A DNA stretch of 64,000 bases from Microthrixaceae bacterium (GTDB lineage Bacteria; Actinomycetota; Acidimicrobiia; Acidimicrobiales; Microtrichaceae). Shown here piece by piece: positions 51,902 to 61,015 of the stretch. Made by a program: the position numbers and the translations under genes. Where the stretch lies: contig JAMLGM010000003.1 of NCBI GenBank assembly GCA_023957975.1, positions 138,024 through 202,023 of the forward strand. The letters run 5' to 3'. The notes under the pieces were generated by a model. The model saw only the letters and a list, made by a program, of their open reading frames with translations. It did no database searches and had not been told where the DNA came from. Position 1 is the stretch's first letter, and the number at the start of each line of letters is the position of its first letter.

Positions 51902-53671
51902 ATGTCCTCCCACCCGTTCATGCGGCTGTGGCACCACGCCCGCCGTCACCGCTCGCGGCTCGTGCTCGCAGCGTTCTTTTCGACCTTCAACAAGGCGTGC
52001 GATGTCGCTCCAGAACTGCTGATCGGGGTCGCCATCGATGTGGTCGTGCGAGGCGACACGTCGATGCTGTCGAGGGTCGTCGGAGTCACCGATCGTTTCG
52101 ATCAGCTCCTGGTGTTGGCCGCATTGAACGTCGCGGTGTGGATTCTGGAATCCCTCAGCGACTACATCGCGCACCTGCTGTGGCGCGGCCTGGCGCAGTC
52201 GATCCAACACGATTTCCGCATCGGCGCCTACCGCCACGTCCAGCAACTCGAGGTGGCCTGGTTCGAGGACACGACGAGCGGCGGACTCCTGGCGGTGCTC
52301 AACGACGACGTGAACCAGCTCGAACGGTTCCTCGATCACGGCCCCGACAACATCCTGCAGACCTTCTGGAACGTCGTGTTCGTCGGCATCGTGTTCTTCA
52401 CGACCTCGCCGACGCTGTGGTTGTTCGCCTTCCTGCCGATCCCGATCATCGTGGTGGGGTCGATCCGGTTTCAACGCCGACTCGAGCCGTTGTACGCGGA
52501 CGTCCGGGAACGGGTCGCGGACCTGTCCTCGCTGCTGTCGGGCAACCTCGGCGGCATCACCACGATCAAGGCGTTCACCGCCGAAGAACGAGAGGCCGAC
52601 CGTCTCGAGGTCGTGTCACAGGCCTACGTCGACTCGAACCGGCGAGCGATCCGGTACTCCTCGGCCTTCGTTCCGCTGATCCGTATGGTGATCCTCGCAG
52701 GGTTCACCTGCACGCTGGTCGTCGGTGGACGAATGGTGATCGACGGCACCCTCGAGGTGGGTTCGTATTCGGTGCTCGTCTATATGACCCAACGGCTCCT
52801 GTGGCCGCTCACCTCGCTCGGTGAGACGTTGGATCTCTACCAGCGTTCGATGGCGTCGATCCGTCGTATCACCGACCTGTTGGAGGTGCAGCCGAAACTC
52901 GTCGGCGGACCCGACGCACTCGACGAGCCGGTTCGCGGTGAGGTGGAGTTGCGCGACGTGCATTTCGGCTACGGGAACGGACCCGACATTCTCGACGGCA
53001 TCTCGATGCGAATTCCGGCGGGGCAGACCCATGCCGTCGTGGGGGCGACAGGGGCGGGAAAGTCGACCCTCGCCCGTCTCGTGTTGCGGTTTCACGACCC
53101 TCGATCGGGCGAGGTGCTGGTCGACGGCCGCGACGTGTCACAGCTCGGCTTCGTGTCGTTGCGCCAGGCCATCGGCTACGTCAGTCAGGACGTCTTCCTC
53201 TTCCAGGGAACGGTTCGGGAGAACCTGGCCTTCGGTCGTCCCGACGCGTCCGAGGAAGAGATCGTCACGGCTGCACAGCTCGCCGAGGCACACGAGTTCA
53301 TCGAGGCGTTGTCGGATGGCTACGACACGATTGTCGGCGAACGGGGCCAGAAGCTCTCGGGTGGCCAGCGCCAACGGCTGTCCATCGCCCGCGCCATTCT
53401 TCGGGACCCAGCGATCCTGATCCTCGACGAGGCGACCTCGGCCGTCGACAACGAAACCGAGGCGGCGATTCAACGGTCGCTCGCCCGGGTGGCAGAGCAC
53501 CGCACGGCGCTGGTGATCGCTCATCGCTTGTCGACGGTGCGCGACGCCGATCGAATCTGGGTCCTTGAGGCGGGCGGGGTGGCCGAGTCGGGAACCCACG
53601 ACGAACTAGTTGCCGCAGGTGGCCTGTACGCGGCGCTGTGGCGGGTGCAGACCGGCGAGGTGAGCTCCTGA
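51902..53671 (+). CDS. ABC transporter, fused permease/ATPase (MsbA/MDR type)
   Basis: A 589-residue half-transporter. Residues 1-320 hold the six-helix exporter domain (LVLAAFFSTFNKACDVAPELLIGVAIDVVV, FWNVVFVGIVFFTTSPTLWLFAFLPIPIIVV). The ATPase follows with VGATGAGKSTLARL, LSGGQRQRLSIARAIL and ILILDEATSAVD. It works as a dimer to export lipids, drugs or peptides. The ATG at 51902 starts MSSHPFMRLW. It follows the previous gene by 53 bases and precedes folD by 33 bases, but a shared role with either is not obvious. Confidence 0.93.
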   Translation: MSSHPFMRLWHHARRHRSRLVLAAFFSTFNKACDVAPELLIGVAIDVVVRGDTSMLSRVVGVTDRFDQLLVLAALNVAVWILESLSDYIAHLLWRGLAQSIQHDFRIGAYRHVQQLEVAWFEDTTSGGLLAVLNDDVNQLERFLDHGPDNILQTFWNVVFVGIVFFTTSPTLWLFAFLPIPIIVVGSIRFQRRLEPLYADVRERVADLSSLLSGNLGGITTIKAFTAEEREADRLEVVSQAYVDSNRRAIRYSSAFVPLIRMVILAGFTCTLVVGGRMVIDGTLEVGSYSVLVYMTQRLLWPLTSLGETLDLYQRSMASIRRITDLLEVQPKLVGGPDALDEPVRGEVELRDVHFGYGNGPDILDGISMRIPAGQTHAVVGATGAGKSTLARLVLRFHDPRSGEVLVDGRDVSQLGFVSLRQAIGYVSQDVFLFQGTVRENLAFGRPDASEEEIVTAAQLAEAHEFIEALSDGYDTIVGERGQKLSGGQRQRLSIARAILRDPAILILDEATSAVDNETEAAIQRSLARVAEHRTALVIAHRLSTVRDADRIWVLEAGGVAESGTHDELVAAGGLYAALWRVQTGEVSS

Positions 53672-53704
53672 GCCTGCGCAGGTGGTCGCGTAGACTGGTG
53701 CACG

Positions 53705-54586
53705 ATGACGGCACAGATACTTGATGGTGATGCGGCTGCAGCTGCGGTGAAAGACGACCTCCGCGGGCGGATTGCTGCGCTGGCGGAACGCGGGGTCGTG
53801 CCGGGACTTGGCACGATCCTGGTCGGCGACGACGGCCCGTCGCACAAGTACGTGGCGATGAAACACGCCGATGCGGCAGAACTCGCAATGGCGACGACCG
53901 ACATTCGGCTGCCTCAGGACGCGACCCAGGCCGAGGTCGAAGCGGCGGTGGCGCAACTGAACGCCGACCCGGCGATCGACGCGTACATCATGCAGTATCC
54001 GTTCCCGAAGCATCTCGACTTCGCTGCAGCGATGGAAAAGGTGTTGCCGCGCAAGGACGCGGACGGGATTCATCCGTTCAACCTGGGTCTGCTGGTGATG
54101 GGCGAGGAGGCCCCCCTGGCGTGCACCCCCGCGGGGATCGTGAGGCTGCTTGAACATCACGACATCGAGATTGCGGGCCGCCATGTGGTCATCATCGGGC
54201 GGGGCCTCACCATCGGCCGCCCCCTCGCCAACCTGCTCAGTTTGAAGTCGGTTTGGGGCAACGCTGCGGTCACGGTGGTGCATACCGGAGTCCAAGACAT
54301 CGGGCAGTTCACCCGCAGTGCCGACATCGTCGTCGCTGCGGCGGGCAGTCCGGCGATGCTGACCAAGGAGATGATCCGCCCGGGCGCGGTCGTCGTGGCG
54401 GCCGGGGTGAGCTTCGTCGACGGCAAGGTGGTCTCGGATGCCGCCGACGACGTCGCCGAGGTGGCGTCGTGGCTTTCGCCCCGCGTGGGTGGGGTCGGCC
54501 CGATGACGAGGGCCATGCTCCTGGCCAACACCGTGGCAGCGGCCGAACGTTCGACCGACGCCGCAGCGCTCGGAATCCCGCTGTGA
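53705..54586 (+). CDS. folD: Methylenetetrahydrofolate dehydrogenase/cyclohydrolase FolD
   Basis: A 293-residue FolD, which interconverts methylene-, methenyl- and formyl-tetrahydrofolate with NADP+. GTILVGDDGPSHKYVAMKH contains the catalytic Lys and Tyr region; INPFN-type text appears as GIHPFNLGLL. IGRGLTIGRPLANLL is the nucleotide-binding part and RVGGVGPMTRAMLLANT the conserved C-terminus. Length is as usual. The GTG of metF overlaps its stop, so the two folate genes are coupled. Confidence 0.95.
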   Translation: MTAQILDGDAAAAAVKDDLRGRIAALAERGVVPGLGTILVGDDGPSHKYVAMKHADAAELAMATTDIRLPQDATQAEVEAAVAQLNADPAIDAYIMQYPFPKHLDFAAAMEKVLPRKDADGIHPFNLGLLVMGEEAPLACTPAGIVRLLEHHDIEIAGRHVVIIGRGLTIGRPLANLLSLKSVWGNAAVTVVHTGVQDIGQFTRSADIVVAAAGSPAMLTKEMIRPGAVVVAAGVSFVDGKVVSDAADDVAEVASWLSPRVGGVGPMTRAMLLANTVAAAERSTDAAALGIPL

Positions 54587-55434
54587 CCAGGATTTCCGAT
54601 CTGTTGGCCGAGGGGCCGACGTTGTCGTTCGAGTTCTTTCCACCGGCCACCGCGGCTGGGGTGGACGCGCTCGATGCCGCAGTGGCCGAACTGGCGGTGC
54701 TCGATCCGTCGTTTGTCTCGGTGACCTATGGGGCCGGAGGGTCCAACCGCGATCGCACCCGTCAGATCGTCGCTCGGATCACCGAATCGCAGCGTTACCC
54801 GGCGATGCCTCACCTGACCTGCATCGGCCACACCCGCGAGGAATTGGTCGACCTCGTCGACGGCTACCTCGCCGCGGGAATCGAGAACATCCTGGCGCTC
54901 GCCGGCGATCCCCCGGCCGACGGATCGCCGGCGATCGGCGATTTCGAGCACGCCGCCGACCTCGTCGAGTTGATTCGAACACGTTCCGACGCAGCGGTGG
55001 GGGTCGCGGCGTTTCCCGAGGGGCATCCGCGTTCGGCGTCGCTGTCCCAGGACCGTCGCCACCTCGCCGCCAAGTTGCAGCGGGCCGATTTCGGCATCAC
55101 CCAGTTCTTCTTTCGCTCCGAGCACTACTTGGCGATGCGCGACGATCTCGAAACGCTGGGCTGTGAGGTGCCGGTCCTGCCGGGTCTGATGCCCATGTTG
55201 AACCCCACCGCCGTCAAACGGTTCGCCGACATGAACGGGACGTGGTTCGACACGGCGTTGGCGGACAAGGTCGAGGCCGCGGATGAGTCCGATCGGCTGA
55301 TGATCGCAGCCGATGCCGCCGCCGAGCTCGCCAATAAACTGATCGCGGCGGGAACCCCAGGGATCCACGTCTACTGCCTGAATCGGGCATCCACCGCGAT
55401 CGCGTTGGTGGAACGTCTCACCGCATTTCGTTGA
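54583..55434 (+). CDS. metF: Methylenetetrahydrofolate reductase MetF
   Basis: A 283-residue FAD-dependent reductase that makes 5-methyltetrahydrofolate for methionine synthesis. LSFEFFPPATAAGVDALD is the N-terminal signature, VSVTYGAGGSNRDRT and HLTCIGHTREEL follow, and the loop LALAGDPPADG plus FGITQFFFRSEHY complete the barrel. Overlap with folD (GTGA) fixes the start at 54583, although the frame is open upstream. The pair provides one-carbon units; the pseudopilin genes start 93 bases later. Confidence 0.93.
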   Translation: MTRISDLLAEGPTLSFEFFPPATAAGVDALDAAVAELAVLDPSFVSVTYGAGGSNRDRTRQIVARITESQRYPAMPHLTCIGHTREELVDLVDGYLAAGIENILALAGDPPADGSPAIGDFEHAADLVELIRTRSDAAVGVAAFPEGHPRSASLSQDRRHLAAKLQRADFGITQFFFRSEHYLAMRDDLETLGCEVPVLPGLMPMLNPTAVKRFADMNGTWFDTALADKVEAADESDRLMIAADAAAELANKLIAAGTPGIHVYCLNRASTAIALVERLTAFR

Positions 55435-55527
55435 TTCTTGCCTTGACCCGAGGCGGCGCGGCCCGCACAGTCGTTGCGGGAGCGTCGGACGGCGAACCCG
55501 GCGAGCCCTAGACGGTGAAGAACGGCA

Positions 55528-56082
55528 GTGAATGACGACGATACGATTCGGCCCACGGTGAGCGGGGCGAGGTCGAAACGACAGATTCGGACATCGGGCG
55601 GGGCGCCGGAACAGGCGCCCGCTGTTGTCATGGCCGTGGCCGCGTCGCCGCGCCGTCGCGTTTCGCAATGCGGTGGCACTTTGGTCGAAGCGCTGTTGGC
55701 GATCGCCATCTTGAGCATCCTGCTGCTCGGGGTCATGGCGGCACTGACCACCACGGCCACGGTGTCGCGGTCGACCGGGCAGATTGCGGCGACGCGGAGC
55801 GCGTTGTCCACGGTGATCGAGCGGGCAGGAGCCGCTGCGTACCCGGGGTGTGACGCTGCGGGAGCGGTCGATACGCGTTTGCATGACTCGACGAGCCGCT
55901 CGTTGGTCGAGGCGCCCGACGGATACGGATTCGAAGTGGTCGCTGTTGCTTCGGCGCACCCGCAGGCCGCCTCCTGTCAGGCCTCCACCAGCGCGGTGCT
56001 GGTGACGATTCGGGTGAGTCATCTCGACTCGGGTGAGGCGCTCGACGGTCAGGTGGTCATTCGGGATCGGGGGACGCCGTGA
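55528..56082 (+). CDS. Type IV pilin-like (pseudopilin) protein
   Basis: A protein of 150-184 residues. QCGG|TLVEALLAIAILSILL is a prepilin peptidase site followed by the hydrophobic assembly helix with Glu at +4. The C-terminal 110 residues form a probable globular part with two Cys. Start is either GTG 55528, giving a 50-residue leader, or ATG 55630, giving a more usual leader of 16 residues; I list the longer form and prefer neither firmly. It overlaps the next pilin-like gene (GTGA). Assembly ATPases and prepilin peptidase are not in the window. Confidence 0.75.
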   Translation: MNDDDTIRPTVSGARSKRQIRTSGGAPEQAPAVVMAVAASPRRRVSQCGGTLVEALLAIAILSILLLGVMAALTTTATVSRSTGQIAATRSALSTVIERAGAAAYPGCDAAGAVDTRLHDSTSRSLVEAPDGYGFEVVAVASAHPQAASCQASTSAVLVTIRVSHLDSGEALDGQVVIRDRGTP

Positions 56083-56693
56083 AAGCGCTGCTGGTCGCTC
56101 GACGTCGGGCGATGAACAGTCAGCGGGGGCTGACGCTGATGGAGGTGTTGTTGACCTCCGCGATCTCCACGATCATCGCGGTCCCCGTGCTGGCGTGGAT
56201 GATCACGGCGTTTCGTACCGATGCCGTCGTTCGAGCGACCTCCACCCGCACACAACTCGTCACCCAGATCACCCAGTACTTCCCTCGGGATGTGGCCTCA
56301 TCGGCCGGGGTGATCTACACCAGCGAGGGCGGCGCCGCCCCGGGCGTGGTCAACTACGACTGCGAAGCGCCTCAGGGCAACGTCGCGGTGTCGATGCGTA
56401 CCAGCGATGGCGCCGGGCTGGTGGTGATCGCAGCCGTGGAGGACGAGGCCGGTTCAGTCTCGTTGGTGCGCCGGGTATGTGCGATCGGTGGGCCGGTTCT
56501 CAGCTCCACCGATCTTGGAACCGGCCTTCGCGGTGAGGCGTCGACCATCGTGCGCGCCGTCGCCCACAAGGGAAGAGCGTTCACCGATGACGAGGTCAGC
56601 AGCGTCGACCTGATCGTCGATCTGCCGAGCGCGCGGCCGGTTGTGGTCAGCGGTTCGCGCAAGGTGGGCGCGGACGCGGCGGGTGCCCCATGA
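56079..56693 (+). CDS. Type IV pilin-like (pseudopilin) protein
   Basis: A 204-residue protein. SQRG|LTLMEVLLTSAISTIIAV matches the prepilin leader and N-terminal helix with Glu at +5. The rest is a soluble domain of unknown type with Cys in NYDCEAP and RRVCAIG. It resembles minor pilins of the PilW class in layout. GTG 56079 overlaps the previous stop, and its own stop overlaps the next gene (ATGA), so all three proteins are made together. Confidence 0.78.
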   Translation: MKALLVARRRAMNSQRGLTLMEVLLTSAISTIIAVPVLAWMITAFRTDAVVRATSTRTQLVTQITQYFPRDVASSAGVIYTSEGGAAPGVVNYDCEAPQGNVAVSMRTSDGAGLVVIAAVEDEAGSVSLVRRVCAIGGPVLSSTDLGTGLRGEASTIVRAVAHKGRAFTDDEVSSVDLIVDLPSARPVVVSGSRKVGADAAGAP

Positions 56694-58969
56694 AACGATT
56701 GCGAACGCACCTCGATCCCGCCCGGCGGTCTCGTCCGCAGGACGAACGCGGCTATGTGCTGTTGACGGTGCTCGTCGCCACGATGATCTTCGGACTCATC
56801 GTGGTGGCGCTGCTCTCGATGGTTCAGACCGACGCTCGTGTGCAGCCGACCTACATCAACTCCGACAAGGTGAAGCGGGCCCTAGATGGCGGGCTCCAGA
56901 CCGGCATTGCCCGGATCAAGGCGGTTCCGACAGCGGCCTTGAGCGCCTCCACCGATCCATGCGTGGGGATGGCCGGTTCGAATGGCATCGAAATCGAAGG
57001 CCGCACCGTCGAGGTGTCGTGTGTGAAACGTGCTGACGCGGCGCCGATCTGGGTGCCGACGACGGGAGACGGTGGAACCGCCCTGGCCGTCACCGGACGG
57101 TGGCCTGCACGTAGCGACCTCAAAGAACAGCTGATGAAACCGACGTGGAGCGGCGGTGGTGGGTTCTCCGAAAACTGGGCGGACGGGTTGCTCGACGCGT
57201 TGGGCGTCGTCGAACCGAACACGCCGGGCTTGTTCGCGCTCGGGCCGAATCCCCCGACGGTGCACGGCGATGTCGCGGTGAAACACTGGTTCCTCGGTGC
57301 CACCCCGAAGGCCAACAGAAGCGCACTCGAGGTTCGAGGTTCGTTCCAGCAGGGCGACAACAAGGAAAAGGCCTGCAACCTGCTCAAGGAGTGGACGATC
57401 AAACCGTTGGGGGTGTCGATCCCGCTTGGCTTCATCGGTAACGTGGAGGCGACGGGAGCGAAGAACTGTGCGAGCCCACCGGCCGACTCGGAGTTCGATC
57501 GGCCCGACACTGATGGGTTGGCGGTGCGAACGCTCGATGCCGCGGCCTGTGTCGACGGCAAGGTCCTCGCCCTCGAACCCGGGCGTTACGGCCCCGATGC
57601 GGTGGCCGTGCTGAATCAGTGGCTCGCTCCCGGGCCGTGCCAGAACGCGGTGCTGTGGTTCCAACCCGGTACCTATCGCTTCGACGCGGGTGGGACGTTG
57701 ACAATGGCCAACCTGGCGATTGCGGACCCGTCGATGCAACTCGTGTTCGGCACGTGGGCCGGCGCTGCGACGTGGACGCCGTTCACGCTCGGAGCCCCCC
57801 ATTGCGACCCCGATTCGGCCGGGGTGTCGGTCACGCTGGGCGCGACGACCCGGATCGCCCACACAGCGGGCCGGATCTCGATGTGCGGCGACCCGGCGAC
57901 GAATGCGTCGCCCACCCCGGTTCTCACCCAGCTCGATCCTCCGGCGACGATGGACGCCAGCGGGACGTTCCGTTGGGCGGTGGACTCGACGAGTGCCGAG
58001 CGTTGCACCCGGGTGAACGGGGAGGTCGACTGCACCGCTCCGATTCCCGTTCCGGAGATCACAGCGACGACCGGCGTTGCTCCTGTCGGCTTTCCCGCGG
58101 GCGGCGACGGGTGGGATAACAGCGAGGCGACCCGTGTATGGGACCGGATCGGGTGCGACGGGCCGTGCTATCCGGTGTGGAGGATGTCGGGCTGGGGTCC
58201 GATCAATCCGACCGGTGAAGACGCACCGTTGAGCACAGCGGAGATCCACCTTCGCGGGGCCTACACCGATCTCAACGTGTTGGATGGCAACACGAAGTTC
58301 TTCGCTGACGTGACCCTTGCCGATGGCACCAATTGCATCTCGGGTGTCGGAAACAAGGTGCCTTCGATCAACAACACCGCCGGAGATCTCGTCATCAACC
58401 TGTTGAACAAGGGTTATGGATGCGGGGCACTCATCGATTCGGCCGACGACCTGGTGGGGGCGAGTATCCAGATCCGCGGCGCCATGACCGGTTCGGGTAA
58501 CGGGAACTTCCGCCTGGACTACGTCTGGCTGGAGTTCGCCACGAGGGTTCCGCGCGACCATGAGGTCCGGATGGATCGGGCCGGCGGGACGTCATTCACC
58601 GCGCATGGGGTGGTGTATCTGCCGACTTCGTTCCTGCGGGTCATCTGGGCCGATACCGCCGCTCCTGCGTTGGGAACCGATCTCCCGGTGGTCATCGGTC
58701 AGTTGGCGGCCGCTTCGGTGCTGAGCGCCACGGGTGAGGGCAGCAGTTGGCGGGTCGGATCGTTGGCATCGCGAAGCATCGCAGCGGTCGGGCGGAGTGT
58801 GACCCTGCAGGCCTCGATCGACGGCCGGCTCTTGGCGAGTGCGGATGTCACGATCAACGACTGGGATGTTTCGACGTTCAGCATCGCGGCCGCGCGAGGC
58901 CTCGAGACGGCCAACTGGGCGTATTGCAACAAGGAACTCACGCCGACCGCGACCTGTTCGACGCCCTGA
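56690..58969 (+). CDS. Large PilX-like surface protein, 759 aa
   Basis: A 759-residue protein with an N-terminal helix DERGYVLLTVLVATMIFGLIVVAL, like PilX-type minor pilins, although the cleavage site lacks the usual Glu at +5. The long outer part has many Cys and beta-rich stretches, for example VLWFQPGTYRFDAGGTLTMAN and DLVINLLNKGYGCGALIDS, suggesting a right-handed beta-helix or adhesin-like body. It is far larger than usual minor pilins (about 150-250). It is the third gene of the coupled pilin set and ends before a 58-bp palindrome. Role may be adhesion or substrate contact. Confidence 0.72.
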   Translation: MKRLRTHLDPARRSRPQDERGYVLLTVLVATMIFGLIVVALLSMVQTDARVQPTYINSDKVKRALDGGLQTGIARIKAVPTAALSASTDPCVGMAGSNGIEIEGRTVEVSCVKRADAAPIWVPTTGDGGTALAVTGRWPARSDLKEQLMKPTWSGGGGFSENWADGLLDALGVVEPNTPGLFALGPNPPTVHGDVAVKHWFLGATPKANRSALEVRGSFQQGDNKEKACNLLKEWTIKPLGVSIPLGFIGNVEATGAKNCASPPADSEFDRPDTDGLAVRTLDAAACVDGKVLALEPGRYGPDAVAVLNQWLAPGPCQNAVLWFQPGTYRFDAGGTLTMANLAIADPSMQLVFGTWAGAATWTPFTLGAPHCDPDSAGVSVTLGATTRIAHTAGRISMCGDPATNASPTPVLTQLDPPATMDASGTFRWAVDSTSAERCTRVNGEVDCTAPIPVPEITATTGVAPVGFPAGGDGWDNSEATRVWDRIGCDGPCYPVWRMSGWGPINPTGEDAPLSTAEIHLRGAYTDLNVLDGNTKFFADVTLADGTNCISGVGNKVPSINNTAGDLVINLLNKGYGCGALIDSADDLVGASIQIRGAMTGSGNGNFRLDYVWLEFATRVPRDHEVRMDRAGGTSFTAHGVVYLPTSFLRVIWADTAAPALGTDLPVVIGQLAAASVLSATGEGSSWRVGSLASRSIAAVGRSVTLQASIDGRLLASADVTINDWDVSTFSIAAARGLETANWAYCNKELTPTATCSTP

Positions 58970-58992
58970 CCGCGCCCTGACGCCGCGCCCCA

Positions 58993-59050
58993 GCCTGTTC
59001 TCCGATAACCAGTGGTCGTGATCACGACCACTGGTTATCGGAGAACAGGC
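58993..59050. repeat. 58-bp perfect palindrome, copy 2
   Basis: Same element as at 6046-6103, with C-G instead of T-A at the third arm position, so the pairing is kept. This copy lies between convergent genes, the pilin-like gene and the sugar transferase, where it could also work as a terminator. Confidence 0.95.
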
Positions 59051-59069
59051 AGGCGGGAGGTCAGGGCGC

Positions 59070-60410
59070 TCAGCGGCCGGTGCCGGACCCGCCGGCGATG
59101 CTTCGTATCGTGCGAACCGCGACGCGCAGGTCGAATCTCAGGTTCTGATTGCGCAGGTAGAAGAACTCGTACTGCAGCTTCTCCAGAGCGTCGCGGTCGT
59201 CGCTCGCATAGCCGTACTTGACCTGAGCCCATCCAGTGAGGCCGGGGCGCACCAGGTGCCGGAGTTGGTAGAAGGGCAGCTTCTCGCTCAGTTGTTCCAC
59301 GTAGTGCGGCTGTTCCGGTCGGGGACCGACGACCGCGAGATCGCCGCGAAAGATGTTGATCACCTGCGGCAACTCGTCGAGATGACTCCTGCGGAGGAAC
59401 CGCCCGAAGCTGGTGATGCGAGGGTCATCGGCCGCGGTCCACGGTGTCCCATCCGGCCCGGCGACGGGGCCCGAGGTCATCGTGCGGAATTTCAGAATCG
59501 TGAAGGTCACTCCGCCCTTGCCGACCCGCGGCTGGCGATACATGAGCGGACCACGGTTGGCGACCAGGTTTCCGACCAGCACCACCGGGGTGATGCCGAT
59601 GAGCACGACGAGGCCCGCCGCTGCGCACGCGAGGTCGAAGAGGCGCTTCATCCGGCCGTAGGTACTGCGGTGAACCTCTCCGATATCGAACAACAGCGAC
59701 GTGCGCTCGAGTTCACTGAGCGGAAGTTTGCCCAGCCAGGTCTCATAGAACGCCTCCAGCGTGCGGATCCGAACGCCAGCGGCGTGCAACGAGGCGGCCT
59801 GAGCGATGATGCGGTCGTCGCCCTGGGCTAACCGGTCGAGGACCACGACCGTGGCCGCCACGTTGTGGACGGTTGCGATGAGCGGGTTGCGGCCCGGATC
59901 GCCGGAGGCGTCTGCGACGCTCAGTGCGGTGGCGATCGACGCGCTGCGTTCGGGCGAATCAGCCAGGTCGTCGAGCAACCGCGCCCGCTCGGCATCGGTC
60001 GACACGAGCAGGATGCGGTCGCGCTGTTCCCCCCGTTGATCCCCGCGCCGCACGAGTGCATTGGCGAGAACCTGGATCGGCAACACCATCAAGACGGTTC
60101 CGAACACGACGAACCTGGGGAGCAGCGCATCGCCGAGGACGAGTTGAACCGCCGACATGCCGAGTGCGGCCGCCAGCGCTGCAGCGGTCGCATGAAAGAA
60201 CGCCGCGCGCGCCGATCGAGGCTGGTCGGGGAGGCCGAGCGCGTACGCCGCGACCGCCAGCATCGAGATGTAGGCGAGGGCCCAGAGCACACGGCTCGAT
60301 GCGGTGAAGTCGTATGGTGGGTCGGCGATGAACCGTGCGTGTGCCTTCGACAGCGCCAGCACCACGACCGCACCGGCGCCGACACTCATCAACCGGGCGA
60401 CGCGACGCAT
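59070..60410 (-). CDS. Polyprenyl glycosylphosphotransferase (exopolysaccharide sugar transferase)
   Basis: A 446-residue membrane protein. The N-terminal half has several helices (VGAGAVVVLALSKAH, ALAYISMLAVAAYALGL, LVLGDALLPRFVVFGTVLMVL) and a CoA-like nucleotide-binding segment. The C-terminal catalytic domain contains KRLFDLACAAAGLVVLIGITP, TILKFRTM, LRRSHLDELPQVINIFRGDL and VGPRPEQP, all typical of WbaP/CpsE-type transferases that put the first sugar phosphate on undecaprenyl phosphate. The ATG at 60410 begins MRRVARL. It is divergent from mftA; a link to mycofactocin glycosylation is not supported, since that uses another enzyme. Confidence 0.93.
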   Translation of the reverse strand: MRRVARLMSVGAGAVVVLALSKAHARFIADPPYDFTASSRVLWALAYISMLAVAAYALGLPDQPRSARAAFFHATAAALAAALGMSAVQLVLGDALLPRFVVFGTVLMVLPIQVLANALVRRGDQRGEQRDRILLVSTDAERARLLDDLADSPERSASIATALSVADASGDPGRNPLIATVHNVAATVVVLDRLAQGDDRIIAQAASLHAAGVRIRTLEAFYETWLGKLPLSELERTSLLFDIGEVHRSTYGRMKRLFDLACAAAGLVVLIGITPVVLVGNLVANRGPLMYRQPRVGKGGVTFTILKFRTMTSGPVAGPDGTPWTAADDPRITSFGRFLRRSHLDELPQVINIFRGDLAVVGPRPEQPHYVEQLSEKLPFYQLRHLVRPGLTGWAQVKYGYASDDRDALEKLQYEFFYLRNQNLRFDLRVAVRTIRSIAGGSGTGR

Positions 60411-60555
60411 GCACTCAGGCTACGGACAGGGCCGATGATTCCCTCGTGGGCGCACCGAAGTGAGCCGAAGGACCTACCCGTCGGCCTCGGTTTCCGCAGG
60501 CTTGCGCGGCGCTGTAGCTTTGGTTGACGTTTCACGCCGCCCAAGGGGAGGATTC

Positions 60556-60693
60556 ATGAGCTCCGAAACCACTGTCGTCGAAGAACTCGAAGCCGTCGCC
60601 AACGACGTTGCGCCCAGCGCCGACGCAGCGCTGGTCGAAGAGGAACTGCTCGTCGAGGAGATCTCCATCGACGGCATGTGCGGCGTCTACTGA
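60556..60693 (+). CDS. mftA: Mycofactocin precursor peptide MftA
   Basis: A 45-residue peptide ending in IDGMCGVY, the conserved MftA terminus whose last Val-Tyr is cross-linked and decarboxylated by MftC and later cut out to form the redox cofactor. The rest is an acidic leader (VEEELLVEEIS), which MftB should recognise. The ATG follows AGGGGAGGATTC. Known precursors as I remember them are nearer 30 residues, so the leader here is somewhat long. In the 145 bases upstream I see no clear regulator site, and no MftR gene is adjacent. Confidence 0.95.
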   Translation: MSSETTVVEELEAVANDVAPSADAALVEEELLVEEISIDGMCGVY

Positions 60694-60733
60694 TCCGCAG
60701 CCTGGTCAGTAGACGATCGAAACGGCCCACCCG

Positions 60734-61015
60734 TTGACGAATGCGGTTCGAGCGCTGCTCGATCGGCCCTACGAACTTGATCCGATGGTTTCGCTGCGGC
60801 CCGAGCCGTTCGGCGCGCTCGCGTACCATTTCGGCAACCGCCGCCTGAGCTTCCTTCGCAACCACGACATGGTGCGCGTCGTCGAATCCCTCGGCGCACA
60901 CGACAGTGTCGCCGATGCGCTGGAGGCGGCCGGAGTCGAACGGCGGCGATGGCCGTCGTTCGAAAAAGCGCTCGCCACCCTCGAGTCATCGGAGATGATC
61001 CGTGTCCGTGCATGA
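60734..61015 (+). CDS. mftB: Mycofactocin peptide chaperone MftB
   Basis: A 93-residue MftB, the small protein that binds the MftA leader and brings it to the radical SAM enzyme MftC. SLRPEPFGALAYHFGNRRLSF is the diagnostic block, and ALATLESSEMIRVR the end. The only start before the conserved region is TTG 60734; ATG 60785 would remove the first 17 residues (ALLDRPYELDP), which belong to the family. So a TTG start is likely, with a weak ribosome-binding site. The last bases overlap mftC. Confidence 0.92.
   Translation: MTNAVRALLDRPYELDPMVSLRPEPFGALAYHFGNRRLSFLRNHDMVRVVESLGAHDSVADALEAAGVERRRWPSFEKALATLESSEMIRVRA

Noticed and set aside
54157..56022. 621-residue minus-strand frame covering folD-metF and the first pilin gene
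   Set aside because: Crosses several good plus-strand genes and has no family features.
59070..60410. Sugar transferase as the mycofactocin glycosyltransferase MftF
   Set aside because: It has the polyprenyl glycosylphosphotransferase domain and lies divergent from mftA; MftF is a different enzyme type and would lie downstream.
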